Program-made: the position numbers and the translations under genes
Source: Gammaproteobacteria bacterium
GTDB lineage: Bacteria; Pseudomonadota; Gammaproteobacteria; Steroidobacterales; Rariloculaceae
Reading direction: 5' to 3'
Assembly: GCA_017577365.1 (NCBI GenBank)
Contig: PKRJ01000050.1
Span: 1-28,571 of the forward strand
DNA: 28,571 nt
The notes under the pieces: model-generated
What the model saw: only the letters and a program-made list of their open reading frames with translations
The model's database searches: none
What the model was told of the DNA's origin: nothing
In this document: piece after piece, positions 24,194-28,571 of the stretch
Layout of the letters: each line of letters begins with the position of its first letter
How positions within the stretch are numbered: position 1 is the stretch's first letter

Positions 24194-25135
24194 TCAGGCG
24201 ATCACGGCGTCGTTGGTGCTTTCGGCGGGGACGATCAGGACGTCACAGGGCAGGCGGTCGAGGACGTGCTCGGCCGTGCTGCCGAGATAGCGCTCGGGCC
24301 ACCCCGTGCGGGACAGCGCGCCCATCACGATCAGCCCGGCGTTCGTTTGCTCGCAGACCGCGGCCATCATCCTTCCGGCCGGCCCTTCGTGGATCTGGAG
24401 CCGATAGCGCGGCAGCGCGTGCCGGCGGATCAGCTCGGCGACGGCTTCCTCGTGACGTCGCCGAAGCACGGTCGTGACCTCGTGAAACGGCGCCGCGAGC
24501 GGTGTGATCAGCGAACGCGACGTCGCGAGCGACGGCGCGAGGTCGTACGCATGGAAGACCTCGAGCTCGCCGCCGAACGCGCAGCGGAGGCCTTCCGCGG
24601 TCGCGATGATCCGATCGTCGAAAGACGCCGCACGGTTCGCGCGCGCGGGATCGACGGCGGCGACGACGGGGGCGCCTTCGGCGGCTGCGCGAGGTTTCAC
24701 TAGCCACAGACGGGCAGGGCACGAGCGGATCAACGTCCAGTCGACGTTCGAGAACAGCGAGCGCCGCAGCCGCTCGTCGTACGGCGTCGCCTTGAATACC
24801 AGATCGGCGTTGCACGCGATCGCCTTGCGTACGATGCCGGTCGCGAGAGGGTGCCCCCAATGCGCGTCGACCCGGACGCTGAGGCCGCGCGCGCTCAAGC
24901 GGCGCGCATGCTCCTTCAGCGTGCGGACGTGAGTCGCGATCAGACGGCGGCGGGCGCCGTCGAGCGCTTCCGCGTCGAACGGTCCGAACTCCGCGAGCTC
25001 CTGGTCGTAGTCGCAGATGAAGAGCTCCAGAGACGAACCGGTTCGTTCGGCGAACCAGGCCGCGCGCTCGAGCGCCGGCTGGTCCTTGGACGCGGGGTCG
25101 AGGACGACGAGGGCGTGTCGAATCCGAGCAGACAT
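24194..25135 (-). CDS. Tandem universal stress protein (UspE-like)
   Basis: This 313-residue protein has two Usp domains: residues 3-153 (RIRHALVVLDPASKDQPALE to RSCPARLWLVKP) and about 160-310 (VVAAVDPARAN to CDVLIVPAES). The second half keeps a Usp-type ending GWPERYLGSTAEHVLDRL, similar to the nucleotide-binding loop of UspE. Tandem Usp proteins are cytoplasmic and respond to stress, often with bound nucleotide. The ATG at 25135 is preferred because the homologous sequence begins there; the upstream frame to 25246 is not family-like. It is followed by the hybrid kinase gene. Confidence 0.92.
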   Translation of the reverse strand: MSARIRHALVVLDPASKDQPALERAAWFAERTGSSLELFICDYDQELAEFGPFDAEALDGARRRLIATHVRTLKEHARRLSARGLSVRVDAHWGHPLATGIVRKAIACNADLVFKATPYDERLRRSLFSNVDWTLIRSCPARLWLVKPRAAAEGAPVVAAVDPARANRAASFDDRIIATAEGLRCAFGGELEVFHAYDLAPSLATSRSLITPLAAPFHEVTTVLRRRHEEAVAELIRRHALPRYRLQIHEGPAGRMMAAVCEQTNAGLIVMGALSRTGWPERYLGSTAEHVLDRLPCDVLIVPAESTNDAVIA

Positions 25136-25260
25136 CACTGAGAGACGATTCACCTGGGTCGCCGGCCGGGCCGGTAGAAGGCTGATCAGCGTCTCCCAGA
25201 CACGCTTCGACGTGCAGTACGGAAACTGCGTACGCGCTTCGCGCACCGACGAGGAACCGC

Positions 25261-25287
25261 GAGAGCGCCCCGCGGCGACGCGCTCTC
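25261..25287 (-). terminator. Hairpin after the CHRD gene
   Basis: GAGAGCGC (25261-25268) and GCGCTCTC (25280-25287) pair in an 8-bp stem with an 11-nt loop, starting 24 bp beyond the CHRD stop on the minus strand. No T-run follows on either strand. A terminator for the CHRD message is the simplest reading. Confidence 0.35.
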
Positions 25288-25310
25288 TCGGCTCGGATCT
25301 CGAAGCCGGA

Positions 25311-25904
25311 TCAGTCGTCCGGCTCGACGATCTGACCGCGGATCTCGCCCGCGGGGAACGCCGTCGTGTGAACGTTCACATAAGTCGCTTCCGCGCGGAT
25401 GGCGCGCACGAGCTCTTCGAACGCTCCCTGGGCGAGGCCTTGGTCTTCCGGTCCGATGACGTGGTCCGGCGTGATCGCGCCGGTCAGGCTCGCGGAGCCT
25501 TCCGGGCAGGCCTGCGTGTCCGCCGGTCCGTTGTCGAGATTGGTGCAGAGGAACACGCTGATCCCGCCGTTCACGTGTCTCTCGGAGAGATGGATGTGCG
25601 CCTGCTCGACCGGCGTCTCGAGTCCGTCGTACGTCAGCGTCCACGTGATCAAGCTCGACGCGTCGTCGATCTCGGCGGTGAACTCTCCGACCGCGTCCGA
25701 CGAGATGCTCGGCACCTCGCACAAGCCGCGAAGCCGAGCGATGAAGCTCGTCTCGGTGTCGTCATCGATGACGTCGTCGAGGGGACCGTCGAGATCGTCG
25801 TCGTCGCAGCCGAGGTCGATGGGCTCCTGAGCCGAGACGGGCTGCGCGGCGAGTGATGCAAGGAGGATCGGCAAGGCGGCGGGGCCAGTCAACGAGCGTC
25901 TCAC
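25311..25904 (-). CDS. Secreted CHRD-domain protein
   Basis: The start is GTG 25904, with GGAGG 6 nt upstream; the frame runs on to 25985 but without a ribosome site. Of the 197 residues, 1-25 form a signal peptide (RRSLTGPAALPILLASLAAQ, cut near VSA). A very acidic linker (CDDDDLDGPLDDVIDDD) follows. The CHRD domain covers about 53-195: FIARLRGLCEVPS, QAHIHLSERHVNGGISVFLC, and the hallmark YVNVHTTAFPAGEIRGQI. CHRD domains are beta-rich extracellular modules known from chordin and many bacterial secreted proteins; the bacterial role is unknown. Cys33, Cys62, Cys120 and Cys133 could form disulfides in the periplasm. It is divergent from the gene before xoxF. Confidence 0.9.
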   Translation of the reverse strand: MRRSLTGPAALPILLASLAAQPVSAQEPIDLGCDDDDLDGPLDDVIDDDTETSFIARLRGLCEVPSISSDAVGEFTAEIDDASSLITWTLTYDGLETPVEQAHIHLSERHVNGGISVFLCTNLDNGPADTQACPEGSASLTGAITPDHVIGPEDQGLAQGAFEELVRAIRAEATYVNVHTTAFPAGEIRGQIVEPDD

Positions 25905-26065
25905 GATGCACCTCCATATGACTCCGTGGGTGTTCGGCGGGAAGCCGATCGAGCTTTGCGGCGCGATCGGCGGCGCGTCGGTCAAACAAGTTAGTGCCGA
26001 AGCGGCGCGATGAAGTTTGACGGTAGGGGTTCGTCACCAAGGAAGCCGTCGCCACTCCCGCTTAA

Positions 26066-26094
26066 GCTTTCATACGCGCAAGTACGCGCTTTCA
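26066..26094 (+). repeat. Nested direct repeats in the gap between CHRD and the xoxF region
   Basis: GCTTTCA occurs at 26066-26072 and again at 26088-26094, 22 bp apart. TACGCGC occurs at 26073-26079 and 26083-26089, 10 bp apart. The spacings are close to two and one turns of the helix, as expected for a regulator binding side by side on one face. The array lies 65-93 bp upstream of the TAGCAT box of the + strand gene. A regulator-binding role is inference. Confidence 0.35.
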
Positions 26095-26158
26095 AACTCT
26101 TCGTGGGGATGACGTTTTCCAAATTTTGCGATTGCCGCTCAATGCGATCTCAAAGTGC

Positions 26159-26164
26159 TAGCAT
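26159..26164 (+). promoter_or_regulatory. -10 box of the gene upstream of xoxF
   Basis: TAGCAT is followed by 7 nt and the ATG at 26172, consistent with a nearly leaderless message. TTGCCG at 26133-26138 is a possible -35 but the spacer is 20 bp. The 267-bp divergent gap is AT-richer than the rest of the window (AAATTTTGCG near 26121). Confidence 0.35.
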
Positions 26165-26171
26165 CGAGAAC

Positions 26172-26753
26172 ATGAAACGAGCAAGCCTTTTAGCGTTGCT
26201 TAGTTTGGCGTCGTGGTCCGTGGCGGCGAATGATTTTCCGACACAGGCGCGCGTCGAATTCGTCTTGGGTTGCATGAGCGAACGCGGAGGACTGAGCTAC
26301 GACACGCTGTATCCGTGCGTTTGTCTCATCGATCGCATTGCCGAGTCGATGAGCTACGACGAATTCGCCGAGGCGCAGGTGTTCGCGCAGTTGCGCTCGA
26401 CGCCGGGCGAGCGGGGCGGGGTGTTCCGCGACCCGGATCAAGCCGAGACGCTGACCGCCAAGCTCGAATCGGCGCAAGAGGAAGGCGAGTCGAGCTGTTT
26501 CGTCGGCGATACCGGCGGACGCGACGCCCAACGCAACGCGGCGCCGCGGAACGTGAGACCGGCGACGCCGGGGCAAACGCCGCCGCGAACCGTGCCGCGG
26601 GATGCGACGCCGGCGACGCCGCAGGAAACCACGCCCGAGAGCTCGAGTGACGCGAAAGCGGCCACGGCTTCGCCGGACGTGCAGGACGACGACGCACGCG
26701 CGCCGGCGCAACAAGGGCATACGGAGGCCGCTGCTTTCGGCGACGGAAGATGA
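26172..26753 (+). CDS. Secreted cysteine-containing protein of unknown function, upstream of xoxF
   Basis: From ATG 26172 the protein has 193 residues. Residues 1-19 (MKRASLLALLSLASWSVAA) are a signal peptide. The mature domain (about 20-112) has Cys34, Cys49, Cys51 and Cys109, with a CVC pair in YPCVCLIDRIAESMSYDEF, and a motif FVLGCM. Four Cys suit two disulfides in the periplasm, or metal binding. From about 113 the protein becomes a Pro/Thr/Ala-rich, probably disordered tail with PATPGQTPP and ATPATPQETTP repeats. It precedes xoxF by 96 bp on the same strand and may share its message. I recall similar small secreted proteins near PQQ dehydrogenase genes but cannot name the family. No haem-binding CXXCH is present. 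Confidence 0.75.
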   Translation: MKRASLLALLSLASWSVAANDFPTQARVEFVLGCMSERGGLSYDTLYPCVCLIDRIAESMSYDEFAEAQVFAQLRSTPGERGGVFRDPDQAETLTAKLESAQEEGESSCFVGDTGGRDAQRNAAPRNVRPATPGQTPPRTVPRDATPATPQETTPESSSDAKAATASPDVQDDDARAPAQQGHTEAAAFGDGR

Positions 26754-26849
26754 CCGATTTCGATTTCATTCAGGGAGAGAGAAGTACGAAGGGAGCTCAA
26801 GAAGACGACAACCGGAACCCAGGGCGATGTAAGTCGAGGAGACCCGGCC

Positions 26850-28571
26850 ATGAGGACTAAGCGCTGCATCGTGTCGCTGGCGGCTGTATTGCCGTTCGCG
26901 GCAGGCGCCAACGACGAACTCCAACAGCTCGCCGAGGACGCCAGTAATTGGGCAATGTGGGGAGGAAACTATTCCGGCACTCGATACAGTCCGTTAGATC
27001 AGATCAATCGCGAAAACGTATCCCAGCTACAAGTCGCGTGGACGTTCTCCACGGGCGTGCTGCGCGGGCACGAGGGTGGTCCGCTGGTGATCGGCGACAC
27101 GATGTACGTGCACACGCCGTTCCCGAACAAGGTCTACTCGATCAATCTGGAGGACCATTCGATCAACTGGGTCTACTCGCCGGAGCAGAGCGAGGACGTG
27201 ATCCCGGTGATGTGCTGCGACACGGTGAATCGCGGCGTGGCTTATGCCGACGGCAAGATCTTCCTGCAACAGGCGGACACGACGCTCGTGGCGCTGAACG
27301 CCGAGACCGGCGAAGTGCTGTGGCAGGCGAAGAACGGCGATCCGGGACGCGGCGAAACGAACACGAACGCGCCCATCGTGATTGGCGACAAGGTGATCAC
27401 GGGGATCAGCGGCGGCGAGTACGGCGTGCGCGGCTTCGTCGTCGCGTACGACATCAACAGCGGCGAGGAGGTTTGGAAGGCCTACAGCGTAGGTCCCGAC
27501 GAGGAGCTGCTCGTCGATCCCGAGAAGACGACCCATCTCGGCGAGCCGATCGGCGAGAACTCGAGCTTGAGCACGTGGGAAGGCGATCAGTGGCGGCTCG
27601 GCGGCGGCACGACGTGGGGATGGTTCACGTACGATCCCGAGCTTCACTTGCTCTACTACGGCAGCGGTAATCCCGGAACGTGGAACCCGGTCGCCCGGCC
27701 GGGCGACAACCGCTGGAGCATGACGCTCTTCGCGCGCGATCCCGATACGGGAATGGCGAAGTGGGTCTATCAGATGACGCCGCACGACGAGTGGGATTAC
27801 GACGGCGTCAACGAGAACGTGCTCGTCGATCTCGAGATCGACGGCGACATGCGCAAGGTGCTCGTGCACTTCGACCGCAACGGTTTCGCGTACGTGCTCG
27901 ATCGCGAGACGGGCGAGCTGTTGTCGGCCGAGAAGTACGACCCGGCGGTGAACTGGGCGACGCACGTCGACATGGAGACGGGTCGTCCGCAGGTCGTGGC
28001 CGAGTTCAGCACGCATCAGAACGGAGAGGACGTCAACACCCAGGGCATCTGCCCGGCGGCGCTCGGCACGAAGGACCAGCAGCCGGTCGCGTTCTCGCCG
28101 GATACGGGCCTGTTTTACGTGCCGACGAACCACGTCTGCATGAATTACGAGCCGTACAGGGTGTCGTACACGGCAGGCCAGCCGTACGTCGGCGCGACCG
28201 TGTCGATGTTCCCAGCGCCGGGCAGTCACGGCGGCATGGGTAATTTCATCGCCTGGGACGCCGGTGAAGGGAAGATCGTGTGGTCGAAGCCGGAGCGGTT
28301 CTCCGTCTGGTCCGGCGCTTTGGCGACCGCGGGCGGCATCGTGTTCTACGGCACGCTCGAAGGCTACCTGAAGGCTGTCGACGAAAAGGACGGCACGGAG
28401 CTGTTCAAGTTCAAGACGCCTTCCGGAATTATCGGCAACGTCATGACCTATAGCCACAACGGCAAGCAGTACGTCGCCGTTCTGTCGGGTGTTGGCGGCT
28501 GGGCTGGCATCGGTCTCGCGGCCGGCCTGACGAACCCGACGGAAGGCCTTGGTGCCGTCGGTGGATATGCC
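26850..28571 (+). CDS. xoxF: PQQ-dependent, lanthanide-type methanol/alcohol dehydrogenase XoxF (partial, right edge)
   Basis: The frame from ATG 26850 stays open for 574 codons to the end of the window; XoxF is usually about 600 residues, so only the last part is missing. GAGGAG at 26836-26841 is the ribosome site. Residues 1-20 are a signal peptide ending PFAAGA. The mature N-terminus reads WGGNYSGTRYSPLDQINREN. Vicinal cysteines in VMCCDTVNRG form the typical disulfide near PQQ. Metal and catalytic residues are in place: Glu190 in GGEYGVRG, Asn274 in GSGNPGTWNP, Asp316 and the extra Asp318 in DEWDYDG. Calcium MxaF enzymes have Ala at the last position; Asp marks lanthanide dependence. It oxidises methanol or related alcohols in the periplasm, passing electrons to a cytochrome c. 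xoxG and xoxJ would be to the right. Confidence 0.95.
   Translation, partial: MRTKRCIVSLAAVLPFAAGANDELQQLAEDASNWAMWGGNYSGTRYSPLDQINRENVSQLQVAWTFSTGVLRGHEGGPLVIGDTMYVHTPFPNKVYSINLEDHSINWVYSPEQSEDVIPVMCCDTVNRGVAYADGKIFLQQADTTLVALNAETGEVLWQAKNGDPGRGETNTNAPIVIGDKVITGISGGEYGVRGFVVAYDINSGEEVWKAYSVGPDEELLVDPEKTTHLGEPIGENSSLSTWEGDQWRLGGGTTWGWFTYDPELHLLYYGSGNPGTWNPVARPGDNRWSMTLFARDPDTGMAKWVYQMTPHDEWDYDGVNENVLVDLEIDGDMRKVLVHFDRNGFAYVLDRETGELLSAEKYDPAVNWATHVDMETGRPQVVAEFSTHQNGEDVNTQGICPAALGTKDQQPVAFSPDTGLFYVPTNHVCMNYEPYRVSYTAGQPYVGATVSMFPAPGSHGGMGNFIAWDAGEGKIVWSKPERFSVWSGALATAGGIVFYGTLEGYLKAVDEKDGTELFKFKTPSGIIGNVMTYSHNGKQYVAVLSGVGGWAGIGLAAGLTNPTEGLGAVGGYA

Noticed and set aside
25219..25234. Inverted repeat GCAGT-N6-ACTGC upstream of the Usp gene
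   Set aside because: A 5-bp arm is too short to separate from chance in this sequence and no promoter could be placed next to it.
26827..26832. A start codon directly followed by a stop (ATG TAA) 18 nt before the xoxF start
   Set aside because: A minimal start-stop element could pause ribosomes, but one chance occurrence without a ribosome site is not evidence of regulation.
1..28571. Search for tRNA, rRNA, CRISPR, transposase, integrase or phage genes
   Set aside because: None was seen. Repeats are limited to low-complexity coding stretches and the short direct repeats before the xoxF region.

Overview
The window is about 28.6 kb of high-GC DNA with densely packed genes and short intergenic gaps. 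No tRNA, rRNA, CRISPR array or insertion sequence is visible. The gene families (a PA0069-type radical SAM protein, bifunctional PutA, a PrpC-type citrate synthase, a GlxA-type AraC regulator, a PerM/AI-2E permease, and a XoxF-type PQQ dehydrogenase with a signal peptide) point to a pseudomonadotal, most likely gammaproteobacterial, heterotroph with a double membrane. That placement is inference from family content. No marker gene settles it.

Layout, left to right. Positions 1-1905 hold the 3' end of an unknown gene, a radical SAM gene (minus) and a small unknown gene. Positions 1937-7441 form a metabolic block: putA (minus) and folE (minus), then divergently xdhC and a Nudix hydrolase. Positions 7481-12473 hold a Tat-exported SDR, a small lipoprotein, prpC, a SAM methyltransferase and a divergent GlxA/AraC regulator. 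Positions 12568-17915 are a tightly coupled five-gene operon: a multi-pass membrane protein, a DUF4129-like protein, a DUF4350-like protein, a MoxR AAA+ ATPase and a DUF58 vWA protein. All four junctions are 4-bp ATGA/GTGA overlaps. Two genes that often accompany this set, SpoIIM-like and RDD, follow on the opposite strand (17949-19639). Next come an unrecognised 538-residue putative lipoprotein (19797-21413), an AI-2E family permease, a hybrid histidine kinase and a tandem universal stress protein (all minus). Last are a CHRD-domain secreted protein (minus), a secreted cysteine-containing protein of unknown function, and the first 574 codons of xoxF, which runs off the right edge.

How the parts fit. 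PutA, PrpC and XoxF suggest use of proline, propionyl-CoA and methanol or other short alcohols. XoxF carries the extra aspartate (DYD) that marks lanthanide-dependent enzymes. The MoxR/DUF58 operon with SpoIIM and RDD looks like an envelope-located AAA+/vWA maturation or stress module of undefined substrate. The Usp-kinase pair is a probable stress-signalling unit.

A recurring pattern is a TANNNT -10 box placed exactly 6 nt (once 7 nt) before the ATG at five genes (radical SAM, putA, Nudix, the AI-2E permease, the gene before xoxF). It implies that leaderless mRNAs are common in this organism.
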